A program made the position numbers and the translations under genes. 64,000 nucleotides of DNA, taken from NCBI RefSeq assembly GCF_900178005.1, contig NZ_FXBS01000005.1:124001-188000 (forward strand), given 5' to 3'. Under the pieces are notes generated by a model that saw only the letters and a program-made list of their open reading frames with translations, had not been told where the DNA came from and did not search any database. Shown in pieces: positions 1-8,433 of this stretch. This DNA is from Tuberibacillus sp. Marseille-P3662. Lineage in GTDB: Bacteria > Bacillota > Bacilli > Bacillales > Sporolactobacillaceae. How positions within the stretch are numbered: the first letter of the stretch is position 1; the number at the start of each line of letters is the position of its first letter.

Positions 1-210
1 AAGAAGGTGGTTGATACGGTTGGTGCCGGTGATGGATTTGATGCAGGGTTTGTTCACGGCATCATGCATGATTGGCCACTCGAGAAGACGTTACGCTTCG
101 CCAATACGATTGGGTCAATGGTGGTTAGTGTGGAAGGCGACAATGAAGGGCTTCCTTATCTCGATGAAGTGCTCGTCCATTTAGGAGAAAAAGATTTCAT
201 AGAAAGGTAA
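1..210 (+). CDS. PfkB-family sugar kinase, C-terminal part
   Basis: The window opens inside this gene; about 69 codons remain, read from base 1. The fragment carries the PfkB signature DTVGAGDGFDAGF, which holds the catalytic aspartate and the anion hole of ribokinase-like kinases. These enzymes transfer phosphate from ATP to a sugar or sugar acid in the cytoplasm. It ends 15 bases before the hexulose-phosphate synthase gene, so it is very likely the kinase step of the same operon. The substrate cannot be read from the tail alone; a keto-sugar or sugar acid imported by the TRAP transporter downstream is an inference. Confidence 0.85.
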   Translation, partial: KKVVDTVGAGDGFDAGFVHGIMHDWPLEKTLRFANTIGSMVVSVEGDNEGLPYLDEVLVHLGEKDFIER

Positions 211-224
211 TTGGAGGTGGCATA

Positions 225-863
225 ATGACTCTACAGTTGGCCCTTGATCGATTAACGAGGGAGCAATGCTTTCAAGTTTTGACTGAAACAGCATCGAATG
301 TGGACTGGATTGAGGCCGGCACGGGTGTTATTAAAGCGTACGGAATGGAAATTGTTAGGGAACTCAGACAAGCTTATCCTAATAAAACAATCGTTGCTGA
401 CATGAAAACATGCGATGCAGGAAAGCATGAAGCCGTCCAGGCATTTGAAGCGGGAGCGGATGTGACCACGGTTATGGCCTTTTCCGCAGATCAAACCATT
501 AAGGATACGGTGACGGTTGCCCGCCAATATGAGAAGCGAGTCATGATTGACTTGCTGGGTGTGACTGATCGAACGAGATTATTTGAATTAAAAGATATGG
601 GCGTCAATCTCGTTAGTTTACATTTTGGAAAAGATATGCAAACAACAGGGGCGTTTCAGGCGGATTTGTTCTCACTCATTCAAGATATTTCTGATGTTGA
701 AGTCGCGGTTGCAGGAGGCATTGATTTGCAAACGCTGCCAGATATCATTAAACAGCGACCAGAAATTGTTATAGCAGGAAGTGCGATTACGAAGCAAGAC
801 AATCGCAGTGAAGTCGCTCGACAAATGAAAGAGGTGATATGTGACTATGAAAAACATGATTAA
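225..863 (+). CDS. hxlA: 3-hexulose-6-phosphate synthase-like aldolase
   Basis: A 212-residue protein of the orotidine-decarboxylase suprafamily, which contains 3-hexulose-6-phosphate synthase (HPS) and 3-keto-L-gulonate-6-phosphate decarboxylase (KGPDC). The N-terminal LQLALD strand, the metal and catalytic motif VADMKTCDAG near residue 65 (D-x-K-x-x-D conserved) and the C-terminal phosphate-binding VAGGID and VIAGSAI stretches are visible. HPS joins formaldehyde and ribulose 5-phosphate or runs in reverse; KGPDC decarboxylates a keto-acid phosphate. The start has a GGAGGTGG ribosome site. It overlaps the isomerase gene by 17 bases, as in HPS/PHI operons. The motif differs from the classical ADLKIMDAG, so the exact reaction is uncertain. 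Confidence 0.82.
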   Translation: MTLQLALDRLTREQCFQVLTETASNVDWIEAGTGVIKAYGMEIVRELRQAYPNKTIVADMKTCDAGKHEAVQAFEAGADVTTVMAFSADQTIKDTVTVARQYEKRVMIDLLGVTDRTRLFELKDMGVNLVSLHFGKDMQTTGAFQADLFSLIQDISDVEVAVAGGIDLQTLPDIIKQRPEIVIAGSAITKQDNRSEVARQMKEVICDYEKHD

Positions 864-1407
864 CACAGTTGCTCAAGAGATCACTCACGTACTATCCAGT
901 GTGGATGAGACGCAGGCTTTATTATTATCTAAAAAAATGAATAAGAGCAAACGCATTTTTGTGTCAGGTGAAGGCCGCTCTGGACTTATGGGTAAAGCCC
1001 TCGCTATGCGGCTAATGCATGGAGGATTTGAAGTCTATGTAGTGGGAGAGACGATCACACCGAATATTGAAAACAATGATTTGTTGATTGCCATTTCAGG
1101 ATCCGGATCAACGGCCTCTCTTTTACAGTTTGCAACGCAAGCAAAAGAGGTTGGCGCTGATGTTTTTCTTGTTACAACAAACTCTGATTCGAAAATTGCT
1201 GCAATCAGTGATGGGATTCTCGTTGTTCCAGCAGCGACCAAAAAGCGTCGGCCGGAAGAGCCGAAAACCATTCAACCGCTTGGTAATCAATTTGATCAAT
1301 CCGTTCATTTGCTGCTTGACGCCATTCTTATATATACCATTCAAAAAGGGGCGGATACGGGATCTAAATATGAAGAGATGACCCAGCGTCATTCTAACTT
1401 GGAATAA
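847..1407 (+). CDS. hxlB: 6-phospho-3-hexuloisomerase (SIS domain)
   Basis: A 186-residue single SIS-domain protein. It shows the isomerase hallmarks GRSGLMGKALAMRLMHGGF, VYVVGETITP and LLIAISGSGST (phosphosugar loop), then the C-terminal QFDQSVHLLLDA helix with the family's acid/base region. The reaction interconverts 3-hexulose 6-phosphate and fructose 6-phosphate. I chose ATG 847, about 8 bases after AGAGGTGAT; GTG 841 is in frame but too close to that site. It is translationally coupled to the synthase and followed by a 62-base gap and the TRAP genes. The family call is firm; whether the physiological role is formaldehyde fixation or sugar breakdown is open. Confidence 0.88.
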   Translation: MKNMINTVAQEITHVLSSVDETQALLLSKKMNKSKRIFVSGEGRSGLMGKALAMRLMHGGFEVYVVGETITPNIENNDLLIAISGSGSTASLLQFATQAKEVGADVFLVTTNSDSKIAAISDGILVVPAATKKRRPEEPKTIQPLGNQFDQSVHLLLDAILIYTIQKGADTGSKYEEMTQRHSNLE

Positions 1408-1469
1408 TTAATGAAGACTTTTATATATAGGCAGGTCCAGGATTTCAATAATAGGAAGGATGAATGATC

Positions 1470-2501
1470 ATGAAAAAAATCGTATCTGTATTGTTAGTTA
1501 TGGTTATGACTTCGGTCTTCGCCTTGACAGGGTGTGGGAATGGTAAGGAAGCTGGCTCTAAATCTGGGGACGGCGGTAAGATTAAAATTGTTGCGGCTCA
1601 TAACCAGACTTCACCGAAAAACCCGTATCAAAAAGGCATGTTAAAGTTTAAAGATGTCGCTGAGAAACAATCGAATGGCAATATTGAAGTGGAGGTTCAT
1701 GCTGGGACACTTGGTACAAGTGAATCAGAACTGGTACAGAAACTGAAGCTGGGTTCTGCTGATGTCGTCCTTGTTTCACCAGGTTTTATGGCGAAAACAG
1801 GTATTGATGAAATACAAATGTTTGCACTTCCTTATATGTTCGACAGCTATGATCATTGGGAAAAAGTTGTTGATGGGGAAGTTGGAGACCGCATGGCGGA
1901 TATCATTAATAAAAAGTCCAATAATACCTTTAAATTGCTAGGTTATTGGTCAGCAGGTGTTCGTCACTATTATGGTAAGAAACCGTTACATTCGATTGAT
2001 GATATTAAAGGTATGAAATTTAGAACGCAAACGTCGGGTCCGGTATCCGAATATTGGAAGAAAACGGGTGCTGTCCCAACGTCCGTAGCATGGGGTGAAC
2101 TCTATCAAGGACTTCAACAAGGTGTCGTTGATGCCGCTGAGAATTCCTATCCGTACTTTGTACAACAAAACCATCACAAAACAGAAAATGGTCAATATAT
2201 TACAGAAACGGCCCATGATTATACGACGCGTTTCTTGTTAATCAACGGCAAGAAATTTGATTCTTATACCGACAAACAGAAAAAGACGATCATGGAGGCG
2301 GCTGAAGCTTCTGTTAAAGCAGAAAGAAAAGCGCTTCATAATCAAGAAGAAAAGTATAAGAAGAAGGCAATTGAGGATGGCGCCGAAGTCAATCAAATTA
2401 ACCGCCAGCCATTCATCGATGTAGCAAAACCGATTCAAGATAAAATCGCCAAGAAGGTTGGCTTGGAAGATGTGCTTAAAAAAATTAGAGACATGAAATA
2501 A
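1470..2501 (+). CDS. dctP: TRAP transporter substrate-binding lipoprotein (DctP)
   Basis: A 343-residue extracytoplasmic binding protein. The N-terminus is a lipoprotein signal peptide ending in lipobox LTGC near residue 20, and the mature part carries the DctP-family features: the HNQTSPKNPYQKG ligand-entry region, the RTQTSGPVSEYWKKTGA segment with the carboxylate-binding arginine, and WGELYQGLQQGVVDAAENS. It captures a carboxylate- or polyol-type substrate outside the membrane and hands it to DctQM. ATG 1470 is chosen because it lies 9 bases after AGGAAGGA; ATG 1464 is in frame but too close. Neighbouring sugar-phosphate enzymes suggest a sugar or sugar acid ligand. Confidence 0.92.
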   Translation: MKKIVSVLLVMVMTSVFALTGCGNGKEAGSKSGDGGKIKIVAAHNQTSPKNPYQKGMLKFKDVAEKQSNGNIEVEVHAGTLGTSESELVQKLKLGSADVVLVSPGFMAKTGIDEIQMFALPYMFDSYDHWEKVVDGEVGDRMADIINKKSNNTFKLLGYWSAGVRHYYGKKPLHSIDDIKGMKFRTQTSGPVSEYWKKTGAVPTSVAWGELYQGLQQGVVDAAENSYPYFVQQNHHKTENGQYITETAHDYTTRFLLINGKKFDSYTDKQKKTIMEAAEASVKAERKALHNQEEKYKKKAIEDGAEVNQINRQPFIDVAKPIQDKIAKKVGLEDVLKKIRDMK

Positions 2502-2588
2502 CATCATTTGGAGCTAAGATAATGTTGAGGATGGGTACTTTAGCGTATCCTTCCCTATTATCTTCTTCAAAGGGAGTGAGTGAGAGAC

Positions 2589-3068
2589 ATGTTTATCAAA
2601 CTTCTTGAGAGAATTCAAATAACGGTTGGAACCTTATTTTTATCGATTTTTTTCATTGATATTGTTATTCAGGTCATGACGAGGTTATTAGGCATCTCTG
2701 CCGTTTGGACCACTGAAGTGGCCAAATACTCTTTTATATGGTCAGTATTTATGGGAGCGGCAGTCATGCTTAATAGGAGAGAACACTTCAAGTTCGATAT
2801 GTTGTTAAATAAGTTAAAAGGTAAGGCAAGAAATGTTTTATATATGATTAATGATCTTATTCTTTTACTATTTAGTTTCGCAATTTTCTATTATGGTATT
2901 GATGCGGTTCAAAGTTTCTGGAATTATAATTGGGTATCCTTGCCACAAATGAAGATGGGTTATGTGTGGATTTCCGTACCGATTATGGGAGGAACGATGG
3001 TTATTTACACGATTGCCCATTTAATAAGAACCATCAAACATTTTAATAGAGAGGAGTCCGTCCAATGA
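2589..3068 (+). CDS. dctQ: TRAP transporter small permease (DctQ)
   Basis: A membrane protein of about 159 residues with four predicted helices (near residues 12-34, 45-62, 86-107 and 126-147) and the DctQ-type EVAKYSFIWSVFMGAAVMLNRREH motif between helices 1 and 2. It forms the small membrane subunit that pairs with DctM in a sodium- or proton-driven TRAP carrier. ATG 2589 sits about 9 bases after a GGGAGTGA ribosome site; GTG 2580 is an in-frame alternative. The gene overlaps dctM by four bases. Confidence 0.9.
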   Translation: MFIKLLERIQITVGTLFLSIFFIDIVIQVMTRLLGISAVWTTEVAKYSFIWSVFMGAAVMLNRREHFKFDMLLNKLKGKARNVLYMINDLILLLFSFAIFYYGIDAVQSFWNYNWVSLPQMKMGYVWISVPIMGGTMVIYTIAHLIRTIKHFNREESVQ

Positions 3069-4354
3069 TTGGGACTATACTTGTTGGTTTATTTGTCTTG
3101 CTGATGCTTATCGGGATCCCGATTGCTTTTGTTATTGGCATTGTTGCTTTTCTCGGAATCATGAATGTTGAGTATATCCCTCAAGTGACGGTTCCGGTTA
3201 AAATGTTCAACGGTCTCGATTCCTTTGTTCTGTTGGCCGTGCCGTTATTTATTCTGGCGGCGAATCTCATGAACAGCGGCCAGATTTCGCAAAAATTGAT
3301 CGACTTTGCACTCTCTGTAGTCGGACATATCCGCGGGGGACTGGCTCATGCTAACATCCTTGTATCCATGCTTTTTGCCGGCGTATCGGGTGCGGCTCAA
3401 GCTGATACGGCGGGTGTCGGGAAAATCTTGATTCCGAACATGAAAAAACAAGGGTATGATACAAAGAATGCCGTTGGAATCACGGCTGCTTCATCCACGA
3501 TTGGCGTCATTATTCCACCGAGTATTCCGATGATTATCTATGCCGGGCTGACGAATGTTTCTGTGGGGGCTCTATTTTTAGTTGGAATCATTCCCGGGAT
3601 TGTAATAGGTTTGGGCATGATGGCCGTTGTCTATACGTTTGCTATGAAGAGAGGCTATCCGACATATCAGCGCGCATCGTTGAAGAAATTCTTGAAGCAT
3701 TTTGTTCAGACGATTCCGGCATTAATGACTCCTGTTATTCTGATTGGTGGTATTGTTACAGGAATCTTCACGGCAACTGAGGCCGCAGCATTTGCTTCTT
3801 TATATACTGTATTTGTGGGCATGTTCTTCTACAAGACACTGAAGTTGAAAGATATTCCGGGGATTTTACGGGATACATTGACTTTAAGTTCACTATCTCT
3901 GTTCGCTTTAGCGGCTGCTAGTGCCCTCGGGGAACTGATGAGTTATTATCAACTTTCTGATTGGGTACAGCAATTCTTTACGAATAACATTGATAGTAAA
4001 TGGGTGTTCTTACTCATTATTATTGCTTTCTTCTTGTTCATTGGAACATTTATGGATGCGATTCCAGCCATGATTTTGTTCATTCCAATTATTTTGCCCG
4101 TCGCTTTAGCGTTTGACATCAGTCCAGTCATTCTTGGAATTGTCACGGTTATGACGCTGGCGGTTGGTTTAGTGACCCCACCTTATGGGTTGTGTCTACT
4201 ACTGGCCGCTAAAATTGGTAACCTAACGATTGAGCGATCGTTTGGTGCTGTGATTCCGTATATTTCAATTATTGTGGTTGTACTACTTGCAGTCGCCTTT
4301 ATCCCGGGTATTGTTATGTACCTACCTGAAAAGATCAATCCGGGGTTGTTTTGA
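3065..4354 (+). CDS. dctM: TRAP transporter large permease (DctM)
   Basis: A 429-residue polytopic protein of the DctM/SiaM family, normal length (about 425-430). Family signatures include FILAANLMNSG, AGVSGAAQADTAGVG, AASSTIGVIIPPSIPMIIYAG, GTFMDAIPAMILF and AVGLVTPPYG. It is the ion-coupled transport subunit of the three-part carrier with the preceding lipoprotein and DctQ. Its ATGA start overlaps the dctQ stop, indicating coupled translation. The operon ends at the hairpin starting near base 4387. Confidence 0.95.
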   Translation: MIGTILVGLFVLLMLIGIPIAFVIGIVAFLGIMNVEYIPQVTVPVKMFNGLDSFVLLAVPLFILAANLMNSGQISQKLIDFALSVVGHIRGGLAHANILVSMLFAGVSGAAQADTAGVGKILIPNMKKQGYDTKNAVGITAASSTIGVIIPPSIPMIIYAGLTNVSVGALFLVGIIPGIVIGLGMMAVVYTFAMKRGYPTYQRASLKKFLKHFVQTIPALMTPVILIGGIVTGIFTATEAAAFASLYTVFVGMFFYKTLKLKDIPGILRDTLTLSSLSLFALAAASALGELMSYYQLSDWVQQFFTNNIDSKWVFLLIIIAFFLFIGTFMDAIPAMILFIPIILPVALAFDISPVILGIVTVMTLAVGLVTPPYGLCLLLAAKIGNLTIERSFGAVIPYISIIVVVLLAVAFIPGIVMYLPEKINPGLF

Positions 4355-4380
4355 CCATGGACCACTCATTTTAGTTATAT

Positions 4381-4421
4381 AAAAAACAGGTGAAACCGTC
4401 AGCGGTTTCACCTGTTTTTTT
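4381..4421. terminator. bidirectional intrinsic terminator
   Basis: A perfect 12-bp stem (4387-4398 with 4403-4414) and 4-base loop is flanked by an A run on the left and a T run on the right. It can stop both the TRAP operon and the convergent yxjG-like gene. Confidence 0.92.
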
Positions 4422-4428
4422 GCAGGAA

Positions 4429-5568
4429 TTACTTCCAAACATCTTGAGCGATATCAATGCCGTGTCGCAATTTTGCCCATTGTTGGTCTTCTGTGAGCAA
4501 ATTACCTTCTTCTGTTGATGCAAATCCACATTGTGGACTGAGGCATAATTGGTTCACATCGACAAAACGCGATGCCTCATCAATGCGACGCTTGATATCT
4601 TCGGGATTTTCCAATTCACCAAATTTGGATGTAATTAAGCCAAGGACAACCTGCAGATCGGGTCGTTGCACAAAACGAAGAGGCTCAAATCCACCTGCCC
4701 GATCGCTATCATATTCTAGGAAAAATCCATCGATATTAAGGCCGGCAAAGAGTGTTTCTGCCACGGGTTCATAACCGCCAGATGCAATCCATGTTGAGCG
4801 GAAATTACCCCGGCATATGTGCATGGTAATCGTGAGATCATTAGGACGATCCGCGATGGCTTCATTAATCATTTTTGCATACAAAGTGGTTAGTTCATTA
4901 GGATCTAATCCCCGGGCGCGCATTTGCTCTTTTTGTTCTTCTGAGCAAAAATAAGCCCACGATGTGTCATCAAGCTGAAGATAGCGACAGCCCGCATCAT
5001 AAAAAGCTTGAATTGCTTTTTTATACGTAAGGGCTAAATCATGAAAAAACGCTTCTTGATCACGGTAAGCATGTTCGTCAATTTCCCCGCGAAAATGAAG
5101 CATACTCGGGCTCGGAATCGTCATTTTGGCGGTATGATCGCCAGCGATGCTATGCAGAAACTTGTAATCTTCCAGCATTGGGTGATCCGTGAAGTCCAGT
5201 TTGCCGGTCACTTTAATCGCCCGGGCCTTAGTTTGTTGTTGTTGAAATTGGATGCCTGTATCGGCTTCATAACTCTCAACGCCATCGAGACCTTCAAGAA
5301 AATCAAAATGCCACCAGCTTCGGCGGAATTCTCCGTCTGTGACCGCCTGTAATCCAATTTCTTTTTGTTTCTCGACGATGCGGGTAATCTCTTCATTTTC
5401 AATCAGCCGTAATTGTTCAGCAGAGATGTCACCGGCAGTCTTCTGCGAACGCGCTGTTTTAATGCGTTCTGATCTTAACAAACTACCGACCTGATCCGCT
5501 CGATAGGGTGGCTTTTGCCGATGAAGTAATGATTGTTGCTGGATGACTTGATTAGCCTGTTGAGTCAT
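4429..5568 (-). CDS. yxjG: cobalamin-independent methionine synthase-like protein (YxjG/YxjH family)
   Basis: A 379-residue protein matching the catalytic C-terminal half of MetE, as in Bacillus YxjG/YxjH. Visible features: RADQVGSLLRS near the N-terminus, VTDGEFRRSWWHFDFLEG, the substrate aspartate in YLQLDDTSWAYFC, and zinc ligands in TMHICRGN and LSPQCGF. It is expected to transfer a methyl group to homocysteine or a related thiol using zinc in the cytoplasm. It lacks the N-terminal half of MetE, so folate may not be its methyl donor. A good ribosome site (AAAGGGGGAG) precedes the ATG. Unlike Bacillus homologues, no S-box is seen: the promoter lies only about 35 bases upstream. Confidence 0.9.
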   Translation of the reverse strand: MTQQANQVIQQQSLLHRQKPPYRADQVGSLLRSERIKTARSQKTAGDISAEQLRLIENEEITRIVEKQKEIGLQAVTDGEFRRSWWHFDFLEGLDGVESYEADTGIQFQQQQTKARAIKVTGKLDFTDHPMLEDYKFLHSIAGDHTAKMTIPSPSMLHFRGEIDEHAYRDQEAFFHDLALTYKKAIQAFYDAGCRYLQLDDTSWAYFCSEEQKEQMRARGLDPNELTTLYAKMINEAIADRPNDLTITMHICRGNFRSTWIASGGYEPVAETLFAGLNIDGFFLEYDSDRAGGFEPLRFVQRPDLQVVLGLITSKFGELENPEDIKRRIDEASRFVDVNQLCLSPQCGFASTEEGNLLTEDQQWAKLRHGIDIAQDVWK

Positions 5569-5602
5569 ACGAACTCCCCCTTTTGCCTACTAAATAATTA
5601 AA

Positions 5603-5631
5603 ATGTTAACAAATTTTCTGATAGATGTAAA
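5603..5631 (-). promoter_or_regulatory. sigma-A promoter of the yxjG-like gene
   Basis: On the minus strand TTTACA and TAACAT are separated by exactly 17 bases and lie about 35 bases before the start codon. The short leader leaves no room for a riboswitch. Confidence 0.65.
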
Positions 5632-5646
5632 CTTATCATGAGTTAA

Positions 5647-6035
5647 ATAAAAAGGGTCTGGAACAAAAGTATATTCGTCACATATGAAAATAGCTATTCC
5701 TGTCATTGCTTCGCCAAAATCCTTCGCTTGCCGCGGGCACGGCCTCAGCTAACTTGGTAAAAAAACCTTTACCAAGTGGATCTTCGGCTCGTGCTCCTGC
5801 ATCTTCAAGTCTATTCAGAGAAGCAATATGCTTCGTCGCAGTCCAAAGAAGGATATTCTAAGGCGTTCGTGCTCCTGCATCTTCAAGCCTATTCAGAGAA
5901 GCAATATGCTTCGTCGCAGTCCAAAGAGGCATATTCTAAGGCGTTCGTGCTGTTCCCGCAGGCGTCTACGTATTTTGACGACGCTTAGAACTTGTTATTG
6001 CCGTATTTTTATATTTAATTGACCACAAATAACAA
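5647..6035 (-). repeat. dispersed intergenic element, expanded copy
   Basis: This noncoding stretch matches the reverse complement of the element at 38432-38647. The shared left part runs from a GGTCTGGAACAAA end through ATTCCTGTCATTGCTT and CTTCGCTTGCCGCGGGC. The shared right part is AGGCGTCTACGTATTTTGACG (ACATATTTTG in the other copy) and an AT-rich tail. Between them this copy holds an extra hairpin (ACTTGGTAAA / TTTACCAAGT, about 5752-5780) and two 78-base tandem units. It has no coding capacity; open frames here are low-complexity artefacts. Confidence 0.7.
5791..5946 (+). repeat. two 78-base tandem repeats inside the dispersed element
   Basis: Units 5791-5868 and 5869-5946 are nearly identical, each starting GTGCTCCTGCATCTTCAAG and ending with AAGGCGTTC. 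A partial third unit (GTGCT) follows. The few differences show that the duplication is recent or conserved by conversion. Confidence 0.9.
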
Positions 6036-6170
6036 GGACGGATAATAGTGGATAAGTGTAGAACCTGCTTTTATCTTCCAGAGGATAACATCACTTTGAT
6101 TGATGTCGGTAGGAAAATCGGCATTTATAGTAAAGGCCGCCCCTTTAATTAAAGGGTCATTGTTTTAGGT

Positions 6171-6401
6171 TTATATAAATTCTATAATTGTTCCTAAAAG
6201 AATAACAAAAGCAACAAATAACCAAAGCCCTCCTAGAAACTTTTCATTATTTTTAAGTTTTTCTGTACCAAACGATAAGCCCAAAAGGAACATAATAGTA
6301 TCAAATACTTTATCATTCATTTCAAAATTTTGACTGATTAAATCATAAGTAACCATGATAAGTATGATTATCGCAATACCGATATTAATTTTCCTTAACA
6401 A
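6171..6401 (-). CDS. small membrane protein, DUF3953-like
   Basis: A predicted 76-residue protein with three hydrophobic segments (near residues 6-24, 31-46 and 56-75), built like the DUF3953 small membrane proteins of Bacillus (motif DLISQNFEM after the first helix). Function unknown. I chose TTG 6401 because a strong AAGGGGG site lies 7 bases upstream; an in-frame ATG at 6452 has no ribosome site. It lies alone between a repeat element and the plasmid-like region. Confidence 0.5.
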   Translation of the reverse strand: MLRKINIGIAIIILIMVTYDLISQNFEMNDKVFDTIMFLLGLSFGTEKLKNNEKFLGGLWLFVAFVILLGTIIEFI

Positions 6402-6452
6402 ATTGGTATCCCCCTTAGCTTTAATAATCCTCAAATATTTGTATTCTAACAT

Positions 6453-6883
6453 GTAATCTAAAAATTTCGTTTCCGTTGAGCGAAAATAAATAAGTTGTCT
6501 CTTTAACTAACTGACACGGTAATTATTCTCCTTCCATAGTTTAGCAGGTGATTTAACAGGGGTTTTAAATGATGAAAAGGGTATGCACATTACCTATACC
6601 CCTGCCTGGTCGTTAATATAATAATACTGTAACCAAATGATTAAATGATTGTTTAGTGATTATTAATAGGGGTGAAAATCTGACTTACACATTACGTAAT
6701 TCAGATCACAAATAGCAAGTCTAATCGTGTGGAATCAGTTGGTGAGTGATGAGCCATTCCGTCCAGACGGGTAAAGCCAAACAGTAATGGATGTAGGGTA
6801 GGGGAGCAACGTCCGTCATTGTCAGGGTGTTGCTTTTTCTAGTTTTTGTTATATTTGAATATATGCAGAGGGTTAGATGCTTT
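6453..6883. other. AT-rich intergenic stretch without a recognisable gene
   Basis: No open frame here has a convincing ribosome site or a recognisable product. A weak GCAAC/GTTGC hairpin followed by T residues (6806-6838) precedes the iteron array, in the same position as the stronger hairpin at 8357-8384 before the second array. Confidence 0.5.
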
Positions 6884-7040
6884 GTATACAATTTCGAGTA
6901 CATGAATACGTTGTGTATTCTTTATGTACTCATTTTTGTGTACAAGATTACAAATACGTACGCATATTGATTCAATAGTATGTATACATTTTAGTTGCGT
7001 TGTATACTAATATGCATGCATGTTTTCTATTTTGTAAACA
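6884..7040 (+). repeat. centromere-like iteron array A
   Basis: AT-rich DNA with repeated GTATAC-type words at 6884, 6982 and 7002, and intervening TACATGAATAC, TGTATTC and GTGTACAAG motifs. It aligns base for base, with nearly the same spacing, to array B at 8434-8600 just before parM. Such repeats upstream of parM-parR operons act as parC centromeres bound by ParR. This copy has no intact par gene behind it. Function as a centromere is inferred from the homology and from array B's position. Confidence 0.6.
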
Positions 7041-8160
7041 AAGACATATTAAGGAATAAAGGAAATGAATATATGGAAAGAATCCCTCATTTATAGAAGG
7101 ACAAATGGTGATAACAATGATTAAGACTGAAATCAGCGAGTGAAAAGGTGTCAAAAGGTTATAACCTGTTAAACAGACAAAGATGGTATATAGATAGAGG
7201 CGAAAAATGATTGTATTATGAATGTGGCCTTTGACTATTTAAAAGTAGTGAGAAACGCAACGCAAGATGATAAGGTAGAGGTTCTTGTATGTTGGAACTA
7301 TAGGATGATTTGGGCTTGTGCCATGACAGATAAAGGTGGTGATGGCCATTGGGTTTCATTAGGTCCATTCCGAACTTTTTCATTGTTGTAAATCCTACCT
7401 CCGTGTCCAACTCGCACTAATGTACTTTTAAAATGAGCTAAATTCCTTTATAAATCTAGGTCACACATGGAAATGCCATATGGAGGCTATTCCAAATGAA
7501 GCAAAAGTAAAATAACTCTATCTTTGATTCTGATTGGTTTTTTAGTGGTGGGGGGGGTATTGGATCAAAATGTAAAAAAGTAAATGTGAGTTGACAAAGG
7601 AAGTTGTTGAACGACCCACCGCTTACGAAAAAAACACTTATGTTGAAGAGGGGGATTCCTACAAGGATTAGAGCAATCGCTTATAGTCTTAGTAGGCCGG
7701 TAGTCCCTATGGTGACTGTGAATGACTTTTTACGTTGGGCTCCATCAATCTAGGGTACTGCTTGGTTTTCGCCTTTCGTCTAAATGGGACGATTGAACAA
7801 TGAAAATTTCTCGTTGCAGATGGCATTCCTGCAATAACCTTATATCTTCAGCTTTCGATGATCAAATATTTTACTGTTGAATCTGATGATCTAAATGATT
7901 GACGATGATGAAATCCATGCTTATTTAGAGTGTTTTTTCTTGCCAATTCGTTAGTCCTTTCATTGCGGAGGATAAGGATTGATGAAGAAAATCCATTACT
8001 GTAAATCAAAATAGGTGTGAGCCCTTTGCTGAAATTGTTTGTACGTTTACTGAAACGTGTTTAGTCGTTGATAACCTTTCCATTCCTTTAATTCCTTAGT
8101 CTGTATAAAGTTTGTTTCTGAATCAGATAATATTCTTGATCATGTTTGATTTTATAAATA
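7041..8160. other. gene-poor, probably decayed accessory DNA
   Basis: About 1.1 kb between the two iteron arrays has only short, broken frames. A frame at 7218-7391 (57 codons, containing CWNYRMIWACAMTDKG) reads protein-like but lacks a good ribosome site. Around 7610-7670 a frame reading VVERPTAYEKNTYVEEG ends at stops after about 25 codons. A run of eight G residues lies at 7550-7557. This looks like remnants of one or more genes that once followed array A. Confidence 0.4.
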
Positions 8161-8180
8161 AACAGGAGGGGACTATCTGT

Positions 8181-8333
8181 ATGGTCAATAAGGAAAAAGA
8201 ATGGAATAATCAGTTTAAAAAGAACAAGAACAGCGGTGAGCATAAGAATGGCCGTCTGAGTCAATTTAAAAACAATGCTGCCGATGGCGAAGAAACACCA
8301 AATGAATACGTTAGTAAAAAAGACGAGGAATAG
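8181..8333 (+). CDS. small hydrophilic protein of unknown function
   Basis: A 50-residue, highly charged protein rich in lysine, asparagine and glutamate, starting at an ATG 8 bases after a strong AGGAGGGG site and ending just before a terminator (8357-8384). No hydrophobic core or known motif is visible, so it may be disordered, like small spore or DNA-binding proteins. I do not recognise the family. The strong ribosome site and the terminator are the reasons to call it. Confidence 0.55.
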   Translation: MVNKEKEWNNQFKKNKNSGEHKNGRLSQFKNNAADGEETPNEYVSKKDEE

Positions 8334-8356
8334 GAAGATGAAGAGGAAACGTTTAG

Positions 8357-8384
8357 GCAACGTTCATATCTCAATGAACGTTGC
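8357..8384 (+). terminator. intrinsic terminator after the 50-residue gene
   Basis: Perfect 11-bp stem GCAACGTTCAT / ATGAACGTTGC with a 6-base loop, then TTTTA. It separates the small gene from the iteron array. Confidence 0.8.
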
Positions 8385-8433
8385 TTTTACTTATTAAGTA
8401 TTTTATGTATATAAATAGTCTATAAAAAGATAG

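Noticed and set aside
5569-5650. S-box riboswitch upstream of the yxjG-like gene
   Set aside because: The promoter leaves only about 30 bases of leader and no S-box core is visible; the only S-box found is upstream of metN.
5776-6022. Two overlapping open frames of 64-70 codons
   Set aside because: They run through the 78-base tandem repeats and read as the same repeated peptide; no ribosome site and no start context.
8088-8360. 90-codon hydrophobic minus-strand frame
   Set aside because: It is antisense to the 50-residue gene with the strong AGGAGGGG site, and its hydrophobicity comes from antisense of Lys/Asn codons.
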